This document shows, piece after piece, positions 7,519 to 14,845 of a DNA stretch of 19,223 nt. The position numbers and the translations under genes are program-made. Source of the DNA: an uncultured Prevotella sp. (GTDB lineage Bacteria; Bacteroidota; Bacteroidia; Bacteroidales; Bacteroidaceae); the NCBI GenBank assembly GCA_947303825.1, contig CAMYZK010000011.1, positions 1 to 19,223 on the forward strand, in the 5' to 3' direction. The notes beneath the pieces are model-generated. The model did no database searches. It had not been told where the DNA came from and worked only from the letters and a program-made list of their open reading frames with translations. Within the stretch, counting starts at the first letter, position 1; every line of letters starts with the position of its first letter.

Positions 7519-9213
7519 ATGGCAACAGTTGACGATAAGAAAGTAATCTTTTCTATGGTTGGGGTGAGCAAAACCATCCAGCAAAACCAGAAGCAAGTGC
7601 TCAAAAACATCTACCTCAGTTTTTTCTATGGTGCAAAGATTGGTATCATCGGCCTTAACGGAGCCGGCAAGTCTACGTTGATGAAGATTATTGCCGGTCT
7701 GGATCAGCAGTATCAAGGCAATGTGGTATGGGCACCGGGCTATACTGTGGGCTATCTGCCGCAGGATCCTCCACTCAATGAAGGAAAAACGGTAAAAGAG
7801 AACGTGATGGAGGGCGTGCAGCATGTCTATGATGCCCTAGCCGAGTATGACGACAATAATGTGAAATTCGGATTGCCCGAATACTACGAAGACTCAGACA
7901 AGATGGACAAGCTGATGGCTCGCCAGTCTGAGCTACAGGATATTATTGACTCTACTGATGCCTGGAACATGGACTCGAAACTCGACCGCGCTATGGCAGC
8001 CCTGCGCTGTCCGCCTGGTGACTGGCCTGTGACGAATCTCTCTGGTGGAGAACGCCGACGGGTGGCACTGTGCCGTCTGTTGCTGCAGAAACCAGACGTG
8101 CTGTTGCTTGATGAGCCTACGAACCATCTGGATGCAGAGTCAATAGACTGGCTGGAACAGCACTTACAGCAGTATGAGGGAACGGTGATTGCCGTGACCC
8201 ACGACCGCTACTTTCTTGACGATGTTGCCGAGTGGATTCTGGAGCTAGACCGTGGTGAGGGCATTCCCTGGAAAGGCAACTACTCCAGTTGGCTGGAACA
8301 GAAAAGCCAGCGACTGGCCCAGGAAGAGAAACAGGCATCCAAGCGCCGCAAGACGCTGGAGCGCGAGCTGGAGTGGGTGCGTATGGCTCCTAAAGCCCGT
8401 CATGCTAAGGGTAAGGCTCGTCTGAATAGTTATGAGCTGATGCTCAATGAGGAACAGAAACAGAAGGAGGAGAAACTGGAGATTTTCATCCCCAATGGAC
8501 CGCGTCTAGGCAACAAGGTTATTGAAGCAGAGCATGTTGCAAAATCATTTGCCGATAAGATATTGTTTACCGATCTCAACTTCACCCTGCCCCCCAACGG
8601 CATAGTAGGTGTCATAGGCCCTAACGGAGCGGGCAAGACTACGCTCTTCCGCCTAATCATGGGTCTGGAGCAGCCTGATGCAGGCTCTTTCAGTGTGGGT
8701 GAGACTGTAAAGCTGGCTTACGTTGACCAGCAGCATAAGGACATAGACCCAGTAAAGACCGTCTATCAGGTTGTTAGTCAGGGAAACGAAACGCTGCGTA
8801 TGGGGGGACGTGATTTGAATGCACGTGCATATCTGAGCCGTTTTAATTTCAGCGGTGTTGACCAGGAGAAGAAATGCGGGGTTTTGAGCGGTGGTGAGCG
8901 CAACCGCTTGCAACTGGCTCTCGCATTGAAGCAGGAGGGGAATGTACTGCTGCTTGACGAGCCTACTAATGACATAGATGTCAACACGTTGCGCGCACTG
9001 GAGGAAGGCTTGGAGGCTTTTGCGGGATGCGCTGTGGTGATAAGTCACGACCGCTGGTTCCTAGACCGTATCTGCACACATATATTGGCATTTGAGGGTG
9101 ATGGTAATGTGTTCTATTTTGAAGGAAACTACTCAGAGTATGAGGCAAACAAAGCACAACGTCTAGGGTTGGAAGAACCCAAGCGACAGCGTTACCGCAA
9201 GTTGATGGAGTGA
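7519..9213 (+). CDS. ettA: Energy-dependent translational throttle protein EttA (ABC-F ATPase)
   Basis: A 564-residue protein with two ABC ATPase domains and no membrane segments, the layout of ABC-F ribosome factors. Domain 1 has Walker A GLNGAGKST (residues 45-53), signature LSGGE (174-178) and DEPTNHLD (198-205). Domain 2 has Walker A GPNGAGKTT (367-375), a second LSGGE and DEPTNDID (480-487). Between them is the charged P-site tRNA-interaction motif linker (about 255-330, rich in Lys, Arg and Glu). The insert after Walker A in domain 1 (about 95-140) corresponds to the arm domain that in EttA contacts the L1 stalk region. EttA binds the ribosomal E site and gates the first elongation steps according to energy state. 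Length and arm favour EttA over Uup or antibiotic-protection ABC-F proteins. Confidence 0.93.
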   Translation: MATVDDKKVIFSMVGVSKTIQQNQKQVLKNIYLSFFYGAKIGIIGLNGAGKSTLMKIIAGLDQQYQGNVVWAPGYTVGYLPQDPPLNEGKTVKENVMEGVQHVYDALAEYDDNNVKFGLPEYYEDSDKMDKLMARQSELQDIIDSTDAWNMDSKLDRAMAALRCPPGDWPVTNLSGGERRRVALCRLLLQKPDVLLLDEPTNHLDAESIDWLEQHLQQYEGTVIAVTHDRYFLDDVAEWILELDRGEGIPWKGNYSSWLEQKSQRLAQEEKQASKRRKTLERELEWVRMAPKARHAKGKARLNSYELMLNEEQKQKEEKLEIFIPNGPRLGNKVIEAEHVAKSFADKILFTDLNFTLPPNGIVGVIGPNGAGKTTLFRLIMGLEQPDAGSFSVGETVKLAYVDQQHKDIDPVKTVYQVVSQGNETLRMGGRDLNARAYLSRFNFSGVDQEKKCGVLSGGERNRLQLALALKQEGNVLLLDEPTNDIDVNTLRALEEGLEAFAGCAVVISHDRWFLDRICTHILAFEGDGNVFYFEGNYSEYEANKAQRLGLEEPKRQRYRKLME

Positions 9214-9230
9214 AATAAAGAGAATAGAAA

Positions 9231-10061
9231 ATGATAGCATTCCCACAGGCAAAGATAAACTTAGGCCTGAACATTGTTGAGAGGCGTACAGACGGCTACC
9301 ACAACCTTGAGACCGTGTTCTTCCCCGTTCCGTTTTATGATGCATTGGAAGTTACTGACATGCATCCGGATTTCCCTTCTGCCTACGACTGTGACTTGAA
9401 GGTGACAGGTATCAGTGTGGAAGGAGATGAGCAGAGCAACCTTGTGGTTAAAGCATACAACATGCTGAAAGCCGAATTCCCTCAGATAGGGCGCGTTCAT
9501 GCCCACCTGCACAAAGCCATTCCTACTCAGGCAGGTATGGGAGGAGGCAGCAGCGACTGCGCTGCTATGCTTAAGATACTTAATGATAGGTTTCAGCTAG
9601 GGTTGGACGAGACACAGCTTATAGACCGTGCGTCTCGGCTTGGTGCTGATTGTCCGTTCTTTGTCATTGGACAACCAGCATACGCTGAAGGAATAGGGGA
9701 GAAGCTGACTCCTATCAGTCTGAATCTTGATGGATGGTACTTGGCTGTGGTGCGCCCCAACGTGCCTGTGTCGACAAAAGAGGCTTTTGCGCTAGTTACA
9801 CCAGAGAAACCTCGTCATAACTGTCGCGACATAGTGGAGTTGCCAGTAGAAAGGTGGCGTGAACTGTTGTATAACGACTTCGAGCAGAGTGTCTTTGCAC
9901 AGCATGCAGAGATAGCATCGGTGAAGCAGAAACTGTATGATATGGGAGCCGTATATAGTGCGATGAGCGGTAGTGGCAGTGCAGTCTTCGCACTCTTCAG
10001 ACAGCCGGTGTCGGTAGACGATGAGTTCGGTTGCATGTATGCAAAGATTGTTAAGTTGTGA
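9231..10061 (+). CDS. ispE: 4-diphosphocytidyl-2-C-methyl-D-erythritol kinase IspE
   Basis: A 276-residue GHMP kinase of the non-mevalonate isoprenoid pathway; it phosphorylates CDP-methylerythritol at the 2-hydroxyl using ATP. The start AKINLGLNIVERRTDGYHN (catalytic Lys8) is diagnostic for IspE. The ATP-binding glycine-rich loop is PTQAGMGGGSSDCAAML (about residues 98-114). The substrate Asp region is LGADCPFF, and the third GHMP motif is AMSGSGSAVFALF near the C-terminus. The start ATG 9231 lies 17 bases after ettA, so the two are probably co-transcribed from the promoter at 7464-7493. The length is normal for the family in this phylum (about 275). Confidence 0.95.
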   Translation: MIAFPQAKINLGLNIVERRTDGYHNLETVFFPVPFYDALEVTDMHPDFPSAYDCDLKVTGISVEGDEQSNLVVKAYNMLKAEFPQIGRVHAHLHKAIPTQAGMGGGSSDCAAMLKILNDRFQLGLDETQLIDRASRLGADCPFFVIGQPAYAEGIGEKLTPISLNLDGWYLAVVRPNVPVSTKEAFALVTPEKPRHNCRDIVELPVERWRELLYNDFEQSVFAQHAEIASVKQKLYDMGAVYSAMSGSGSAVFALFRQPVSVDDEFGCMYAKIVKL

Positions 10062-10077
10062 TTTTTTTTGATGAATT

Positions 10078-10109
10078 CTTGTTTGAACGCGTTTTTTTTC
10101 ATATCTTTG
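10078..10109 (+). promoter_or_regulatory. Probable Bacteroidota-type promoter for the uronate-salvage operon
   Basis: TATCTTTG at 10102-10109 matches the -7 TAnnTTTG element exactly. A -33 element is less clean: CTTG at 10078-10081 gives a 20-base spacer, and an exact TTTG at 10082-10085 gives only 16. The region between is T-rich (eight Ts at 10092-10099). Transcription would start near 10116, about 30 bases before the ATG at 10145. The AT-rich leader shows no strong hairpin. Confidence 0.55.
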
Positions 10110-10144
10110 CATTTGAAAAAGTATCTATAATAAACTATTAATAT

Positions 10145-10480
10145 ATGAAGAAGACAATTATTGTAGCCATCGCTTTCGTATCGTTTATGATGGCTCAGAA
10201 TGCAAGTGCTCAGACAGTAGTCAGTGAACAAGATGCCTCTGGCATGACAGCCAAGGAGCTTGGTAAGGCTTCAAAAGCTAAGGCCAAGGAAGAGAAGCTC
10301 GCTAAGCAGATTGTAAAGGCAGAAGCTGCTGTTCCCAAGGCAGAAAAGAGATTTCAGAAGATGAAAGACAAGGCAGACAAGGCTCAAAAGGCGTATGAGA
10401 AGGCTGGAAAGGATTTAGAGAAGGCCAAGAAAAAGCTGGAGGGACTTAAGGACGATGCCAATGACCTGATGAAAAAATAA
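10145..10480 (+). CDS. Small exported Lys/Ala-rich coiled-coil protein, function unknown
   Basis: A 111-residue protein that I do not recognise as a named family. It opens with a clear signal peptide: two lysines, a hydrophobic run IIVAIAFVSFMMA, and a probable cleavage after NASA near residue 22. The mature part is about 88 residues, almost entirely Lys, Ala, Glu and Asp, with a few hydrophobic residues spaced as in heptads. From about residue 38 to the end it should form one long, highly basic coiled coil ending in LMKK. There is no lipobox and no cysteine. It is the first gene after a promoter and lies 11 bases ahead of the galacturonokinase-like gene. It would be periplasmic or outer-membrane associated, perhaps binding acidic polymers, but nothing in the sequence proves that. 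Confidence 0.72.
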   Translation: MKKTIIVAIAFVSFMMAQNASAQTVVSEQDASGMTAKELGKASKAKAKEEKLAKQIVKAEAAVPKAEKRFQKMKDKADKAQKAYEKAGKDLEKAKKKLEGLKDDANDLMKK

Positions 10481-10491
10481 GGTTGTTGAAA

Positions 10492-11643
10492 ATGAAGAAT
10501 TATCAACATCACATTTTTTCTCCATACAGGGTGTGTCCTCTTGGTGCCCATGTTGACCATCAGCATGGCCTGGTTACAGGTTTTGCTATAAACAAGGGTG
10601 TAGACCTGTGGTTTGACGTTAACAGTGACGGACATGTACATCTGGAGTCTCTTTCTTTTGAAGGCGTTGTAGACTTTGATCTTGATAAGCCGTCCCAAGT
10701 GAGAGAGCGCCACTGGGGAGACTATGCCCGTGGAGCCAAGTATGCCCTGAAAAAGAGATTTGAGCTGAAGAAAGGTATAACGGGTGTCATAAAGGGCTCA
10801 TTACCTGTAGGTGGACTTAGCTCTAGTGCTGCCGTCTTGATAGCATACGTCATGGCTTTTGCCAAAGCCAACGATATTACGCTCCAACCCTTTGAAGTCG
10901 TTAAGATTGCATCGGAGGCAGAGCGTGAATACATAGGTCTTAATAATGGTCTTCTCGACCAGGCCTGCATAGCACTGGGCAAGAAAGACGGCCTTCTGTT
11001 TCTGGACTGTGATTCGGACGAGTGGCGCATTATAAAGCGCAATCCCGATATGCCAGATTTTGAGATAGGTATCTTCTTCTCAGGGCTTACTCGTTCACTT
11101 GTTAATTCTGATTATAATCTTAGAGTTTATGAATGCAAGACAGCAGCTTGGAACATGTTGGCTTATACAGAACAGCCCTTGAAGACATTTGACAAGACTT
11201 TCTTGCGTGACATTCCTAAGACTACTTTTGAAAAGACCAGAATAGCTATGCCTGCCAGGTTTGCACGCAGAGCGGAGCATTTCTATTCTGAGTACCGCAG
11301 AGTGCGTCAGGGCGTGACGGCATGGGAGACAGGAAATCTAAAGCTCTTCGGACAGCTCTCGTTCAACAGCTGTGAATCGAGTATACACAATTATGAGTGC
11401 GGCAGTCCGGAGCTCATTGCTATCTATGAGATAATGCGCCAGCAGCCGGGAGTATATGGTGGTAGATTCTCTGGAGCAGGATTTAAGGGAGCTTGTATAG
11501 CTCTTGTAGATCCAGCACACAAGGAAGATATAGAAAAGAATCTCACCGAGCATTATCTTAACAAGTTCCCTGAGTATGAAAAGTCATTCCAAGTGTTCTG
11601 GGTGAAGCCTGACGACGGGGCAAGATTCGTAACAACAGATTGA
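10492..11643 (+). CDS. GHMP sugar kinase, probable galacturonokinase (annotated elsewhere as galactokinase)
   Basis: A 383-residue GHMP kinase. The first motif is SPYRVCPLGAHVDHQHG (residues 10-26), not the GRVNLIGEHTDYNGG type of true galactokinase. The ATP loop is GSLPVGGLSSSAAV (102-115). The catalytic Asp is in NNGLLDQ (Asp156), and the third motif is GGRFSGAGFKGAC (about 323-335). From memory, the plant galacturonokinase has nearly the same landmarks: SPYR-C-PLGAH-DHQ, YxGLxNGxLDQ, SGLR/TxxLxxxxxYNLRVxEC, RAEHxxSExxRVxxG, NYECG and ARFSGAGFxGxC. It would make galacturonate-1-phosphate with ATP. The next two genes supply the later steps. ATG 10492 is preferred over an in-frame TTG at 10483. 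The superfamily is certain; the uronate specificity is a recalled-similarity plus context inference. Arabinokinase or galactokinase activity is the alternative. Confidence 0.75.
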   Translation: MKNYQHHIFSPYRVCPLGAHVDHQHGLVTGFAINKGVDLWFDVNSDGHVHLESLSFEGVVDFDLDKPSQVRERHWGDYARGAKYALKKRFELKKGITGVIKGSLPVGGLSSSAAVLIAYVMAFAKANDITLQPFEVVKIASEAEREYIGLNNGLLDQACIALGKKDGLLFLDCDSDEWRIIKRNPDMPDFEIGIFFSGLTRSLVNSDYNLRVYECKTAAWNMLAYTEQPLKTFDKTFLRDIPKTTFEKTRIAMPARFARRAEHFYSEYRRVRQGVTAWETGNLKLFGQLSFNSCESSIHNYECGSPELIAIYEIMRQQPGVYGGRFSGAGFKGACIALVDPAHKEDIEKNLTEHYLNKFPEYEKSFQVFWVKPDDGARFVTTD

Positions 11644-11661
11644 TTATACATTGATATTTTA

Positions 11662-12405
11662 ATGAAGAATATTGTTATAGCGGCTGGATATGCAACCAGG
11701 TTGGGCGAACTGACCAGGAATTATCCCAAGCCTCTGCTTAAGATAGGAGAGAACACCATACTTGGGAGGATGCTCGACGATATTGACACAATTAGCGACA
11801 TAGACGAGCATATTATAATAACAAACCATAAGTTTGCCAGCTTCTTTGAGGAATGGAAAAATGAGCAGCATTATACAAAGCCCATAACCATTGTTGATGA
11901 TAAAACAGAGACCAATGAAACACGATTGGGCGCTGTTTGCGATTTGTTGTATGCCATGGACAAGCTGGTCATTGACGATGACATGCTGGTTGTAGCTGCA
12001 GACAACCTGTTGTTCTTCTCGTTCAGAGAGTTTGTGGAATTTGCAAAGGCAAAAGGAACGAGCTGTATAATGTGCCATGAGCAACCGTCGATAGAAAAAT
12101 TGCAGCGTACAGGCGTGGTGGAAGTAGACGGGCAAATGAAAGTGCTGGGAATGGAGGAGAAACCTCTTGAGCCTAAGAGCCATTGGGCCGTACCTCCATT
12201 CTATATCTATTTGAGGAAAGATCTGCAACTGGTGCGCGGTTCGGTAGATAACGGATGCGGAAAGGACGCCCCAGGCAATCTGGCCCATTTTATGGTAGAT
12301 CATACCACTATGCATGCTTGGCCTATGAGTGCTGGCAGGTTCGATATAGGCAGTTTAGACACTTATTATGAGGCTTGCGAACTAGCTAAAGCAGGCAAAA
12401 TATAG
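11662..12405 (+). CDS. Sugar-1-phosphate nucleotidyltransferase (NTP_transferase family)
   Basis: A 247-residue nucleotidyltransferase of the GlmU/RmlA type. The nucleotide loop is IAAGYATRLGELTRNYPKPLL (start near residue 6); Tyr-Ala replaces the more usual Gly-x-Gly-Thr. The metal-binding Asp is in VVAADNLLF (Asp114). Later strands include the EKPLEPKSHWAVPPFYIY segment that binds sugar phosphate. There is no left-handed beta-helix or acetyltransferase extension, so it is a stand-alone transferase. It would join UTP and a sugar-1-phosphate to give UDP-sugar and pyrophosphate. Lying 18 bases after the kinase and 10 before a UDP-glucuronate 4-epimerase, it most likely makes UDP-galacturonate. 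Plants use the unrelated UDP-sugar pyrophosphorylase for the same step. The family is secure; the substrate is inferred from neighbours. Confidence 0.8.
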   Translation: MKNIVIAAGYATRLGELTRNYPKPLLKIGENTILGRMLDDIDTISDIDEHIIITNHKFASFFEEWKNEQHYTKPITIVDDKTETNETRLGAVCDLLYAMDKLVIDDDMLVVAADNLLFFSFREFVEFAKAKGTSCIMCHEQPSIEKLQRTGVVEVDGQMKVLGMEEKPLEPKSHWAVPPFYIYLRKDLQLVRGSVDNGCGKDAPGNLAHFMVDHTTMHAWPMSAGRFDIGSLDTYYEACELAKAGKI

Positions 12406-12415
12406 TTTTGATAAT

Positions 12416-13474
12416 ATGGAAAGAATAAATCTGAGCGGAAAGACAATCTTTGTCACGGGAGCAGCAGGCTTCATTGGTTCTAACCTTGTGAAGCGACTCT
12501 TCAAAGATGTGAAAAATGCCACTATTATCGGCATTGACAATATGAATGACTACTACGATGTTGCTCTGAAAGAGTTTCGTCTTAACGATCTTGGTAATGG
12601 TGTTCCCGAAGATACCAGATGGATTTTCGTCAAGGGAGATATAGCAGACAAGTGTACCATAGACGGAATCTTTGAGGAATATAAGCCCCAGGTTGTCGTA
12701 AACCTGGCTGCGCAGGCTGGTGTGAGGTATTCGATAACGAATCCCGATGCATACATTCAGAGCAATTTGATAGGCTTTTATAACATTTTGGAAGCTTGTC
12801 GCCATTGGCCTGTTGAGCATCTGGTGTATGCCTCGTCATCAAGTGTGTACGGTTCAAACAAGAAAGTGCCGTATTCTACTGATGACAAGGTCGACAACCC
12901 CGTTTCGCTATATGCTGCAACCAAGAAGAGCAACGAACTTATGGCTCACGCCTATTCCAAGCTTTATAACATCCCTTCTACAGGTCTTAGATTCTTCACT
13001 GTATATGGTCCTGCCGGACGACCGGATATGGCTTATTTCGGCTTTACCAACAAATTGAGGAAGGGTGAGACCATACAGATATTCAACTATGGAAACTGCA
13101 TGCGTGACTTTACGTATGTGGACGATATTGTTGAGGGTGTAGTGCGCATAATGCAAGGAGCGCCTGAGAAGAAAAATGGTGAGGACGGACTGCCACTGCC
13201 TCCTTATGCCGTATATAATATTGGTAATAACCAGCCGGAAAACCTCCTGAACTTTGTAGACATTCTTCAGCAGGAACTTATCCGTGCAGAGGTCTTGCCT
13301 GCCGACTATGACTTTGAGGCACACAAGAAGCTAGTCCCCATGCAGCCAGGTGACGTTCCCACGACATACGCAGATACGTCGGCCTTAGAGCGCGACTATG
13401 GCTTCAAGCCATCTACGTCACTACGCGAGGGACTTAGGGCATTCGCTCAATGGTATAAGCAGTTCTATGGCTAA
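12416..13474 (+). CDS. UDP-glucuronate 4-epimerase (extended SDR, CapI-like)
   Basis: A 352-residue NAD-dependent extended short-chain dehydrogenase. It has the Rossmann loop TGAAGFIGSN (14-23), the acidic GIDNMNDYYDVALKEFRL segment characteristic of the UDP-glucuronate 4-epimerase branch, the YASSSSVYG strand (138-146), catalytic Tyr166 and Lys170 in YAATK, then the TGLRFFTVYGPAGRPDMA segment and RDFTYVDDIV near the C-terminus. It interconverts UDP-glucuronate and UDP-galacturonate, precursors of capsule, exopolysaccharide and LPS. Placed last after the kinase and transferase, it would turn salvaged UDP-GalA into UDP-GlcA. No glycosyltransferase or capsule gene is nearby, which supports a salvage unit rather than a capsule locus. 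The length and the branch-specific motif make the assignment strong. Confidence 0.9.
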   Translation: MERINLSGKTIFVTGAAGFIGSNLVKRLFKDVKNATIIGIDNMNDYYDVALKEFRLNDLGNGVPEDTRWIFVKGDIADKCTIDGIFEEYKPQVVVNLAAQAGVRYSITNPDAYIQSNLIGFYNILEACRHWPVEHLVYASSSSVYGSNKKVPYSTDDKVDNPVSLYAATKKSNELMAHAYSKLYNIPSTGLRFFTVYGPAGRPDMAYFGFTNKLRKGETIQIFNYGNCMRDFTYVDDIVEGVVRIMQGAPEKKNGEDGLPLPPYAVYNIGNNQPENLLNFVDILQQELIRAEVLPADYDFEAHKKLVPMQPGDVPTTYADTSALERDYGFKPSTSLREGLRAFAQWYKQFYG

Positions 13475-13539
13475 AGCATGTCTTGGGTTATACATTTTGT
13501 GAAGAAAAAAGCAAAATAAAACAAAAACAGGGTTAAAAG

Positions 13540-13571
13540 TTTGGAAGTTTAGGAAAAACTTTGTACCTTTG
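13540..13571 (+). promoter_or_regulatory. Near-consensus Bacteroidota promoter for rpmE2
   Basis: TTTG at 13540-13543, 20 bases, then TACCTTTG at 13564-13571. Both elements and the spacer match the phylum's primary promoter pattern, and the following GCACC is common at such sites. Transcription would start near 13578, giving a leader of about 42 bases, AT-rich and without an evident hairpin. This is the best promoter match in the window, fitting for a ribosomal protein gene. Confidence 0.8.
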
Positions 13572-13619
13572 CACCCTTAAAAATTCTATTATTTATAATA
13601 AACAACAATTTTAACAACA

Positions 13620-13874
13620 ATGAAAAAAGGTATTCATCCTGAAAACTATCGCCCCGTCGTGTTCCGTGACATGTCCAACGGCGATATGTTCCTTACGAAG
13701 TCTACAGCAAAGACAAACGACACAGTGGAATTCGAAGGCGAGACTTACCCAGTGGTAAAAGTAGAAATTTCAAGCACCTCTCACCCGTTCTACACAGGTA
13801 AGAGCAAGCTCGTTGACACGGCTGGTCGTGTTGACAAGTTCATGAGCCGCTATGGTAAGGCTGCCAAGAAATAA
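13620..13874 (+). CDS. rpmE2: 50S ribosomal protein L31 type B
   Basis: An 84-residue protein. [20 protein letters not shown] is the typical start of type B L31, followed by [24 protein letters not shown] and a basic tail. The zinc-binding CxxC pair of type A L31 is absent: there are no cysteines at all, as expected for the zinc-independent form. L31 bridges the large subunit and the small-subunit head. The gene has its own strong promoter and a leader rich in A and T. It is followed after 16 bases by a lipoprotein nuclease gene with no promoter seen between, so the two may share a transcript. Confidence 0.95.
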   Translation: MKKGIHPENYRPVVFRDMSNGDMFLTKSTAKTNDTVEFEGETYPVVKVEISSTSHPFYTGKSKLVDTAGRVDKFMSRYGKAAKK

Positions 13875-13890
13875 GATATTTTTACAGCTT

Positions 13891-14799
13891 ATGAAAAACA
13901 AAGGTGCGTACAAGGTAGTTGCATATGCCTTGTGTGCACCTTTCCTTTTATTGTCTTGCCATGACACCGAAGACGATGACTGGAATGGTGGTTCATCGGC
14001 TGTAGTAAATGTAAACAAGAACGACACAAGCAATGAGCCTGCTCTTCAGCGCCTTGAGTTTCCCAGGGTAAAAGGTGGTAGCAGCATTGTTATTATCCAT
14101 TCTACAAATGACAGATATGGCATCAACTACAGTGTTGAATGGGATACCGAGAAGAAATCCCAGCGCTGGACTGCCTATCAGATGACGCGTAACTATCAAG
14201 GTGGAGCTGGATACTACGGTGTTTTTGAAGAAGATCCAGACCTGCCTGAGGCTTTCAGGGTGAGCGATTCTCAGAAATACTATTCAGGCTCTGGCTTTAC
14301 ACGTGGACATATCTGCCCTTCTGCCGACAGGCAATATTCGAAAGAGGCCAATCGCCAGACGTTCTACTATACCAACATGCAGCCTCAGTATTATAACTTT
14401 AATGCTGGCAAAGACTACACAAGTCCTTGGGTGAGACTTGAGAATCAGGTGCGCACATGGGCTAAAGGAGCGAATACTGACACGTTGTATGTCGTAAAAG
14501 GAGGAACAATAGAAGATAATCAGCTGTTGAAGAAGATAAATGGAGAACTGCGTGTTCCCAGATACTTCTTTGTTGCATTGTTGATGAAGAACAATCAGGG
14601 GTTTAAGGCCATTGGGTTCTGGTTGGAACATGACAACAGCGAACATACTGGATTTGAACCGCTGGCCAACTACGCAGTGAACATACGAGAGCTGGAGAGA
14701 CTGACTGGCATCGACTTCTTTTGTAACCTGCCTGACGAGACCGAGAATCACGTGGAAACACTGCCCGTCGATAATCTGAAAAAAGCGTGGGGGCTGTAG
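13891..14799 (+). CDS. Lipoprotein DNA/RNA non-specific endonuclease (NucA/EndoG family)
   Basis: A 302-residue predicted lipoprotein. The signal peptide ends in a lipobox FLLLSC, with the lipid-bearing Cys23. The residues after it (HDTEDDDW) are strongly acidic, resembling the signal that sends lipoproteins to the cell surface in this phylum. The catalytic domain, about 50-300, has SGFTRGHICPSADR with the general-base His140 in the DRGH-type motif, and TNMQPQYYNFNAG with the magnesium-binding Asn, as in NucA, Serratia nuclease and EndoG. It cuts DNA and RNA without sequence preference, so roles in nutrient scavenging or breaking up extracellular DNA are plausible. An upstream ATG at 13852 overlaps rpmE2 and would place 13 residues before the signal peptide, so it is rejected. 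Confidence 0.88.
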   Translation: MKNKGAYKVVAYALCAPFLLLSCHDTEDDDWNGGSSAVVNVNKNDTSNEPALQRLEFPRVKGGSSIVIIHSTNDRYGINYSVEWDTEKKSQRWTAYQMTRNYQGGAGYYGVFEEDPDLPEAFRVSDSQKYYSGSGFTRGHICPSADRQYSKEANRQTFYYTNMQPQYYNFNAGKDYTSPWVRLENQVRTWAKGANTDTLYVVKGGTIEDNQLLKKINGELRVPRYFFVALLMKNNQGFKAIGFWLEHDNSEHTGFEPLANYAVNIRELERLTGIDFFCNLPDETENHVETLPVDNLKKAWGL

Positions 14800-14845
14800 A
14801 TAAAAAGACATACATTAATAACTCAACACCAATAAAAACAAAACT

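Noticed and set aside
10062..10099. T runs after ispE as a terminator
   Set aside because: Two runs of eight Ts are present, but no stable hairpin precedes either; the second lies inside the presumed promoter spacer.
10483..10491. TTG at 10483 as the kinase start
   Set aside because: ATG 10492 is three codons later and sits directly before the conserved SPYR segment.
10492..11643. True galactokinase of the Leloir pathway
   Set aside because: The galactokinase signature is missing, no galT or aldose 1-epimerase is nearby, and the neighbours act on uronic acid nucleotides.
12416..13474. Capsule or O-antigen locus marker
   Set aside because: No glycosyltransferase, flippase or polymerase gene accompanies the epimerase; the unit ends at a ribosomal protein gene.
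13852..13890. ATG at 13852 as the nuclease start
   Set aside because: It overlaps rpmE2 and puts 13 extra residues before a normal lipoprotein signal peptide that begins at ATG 13891.
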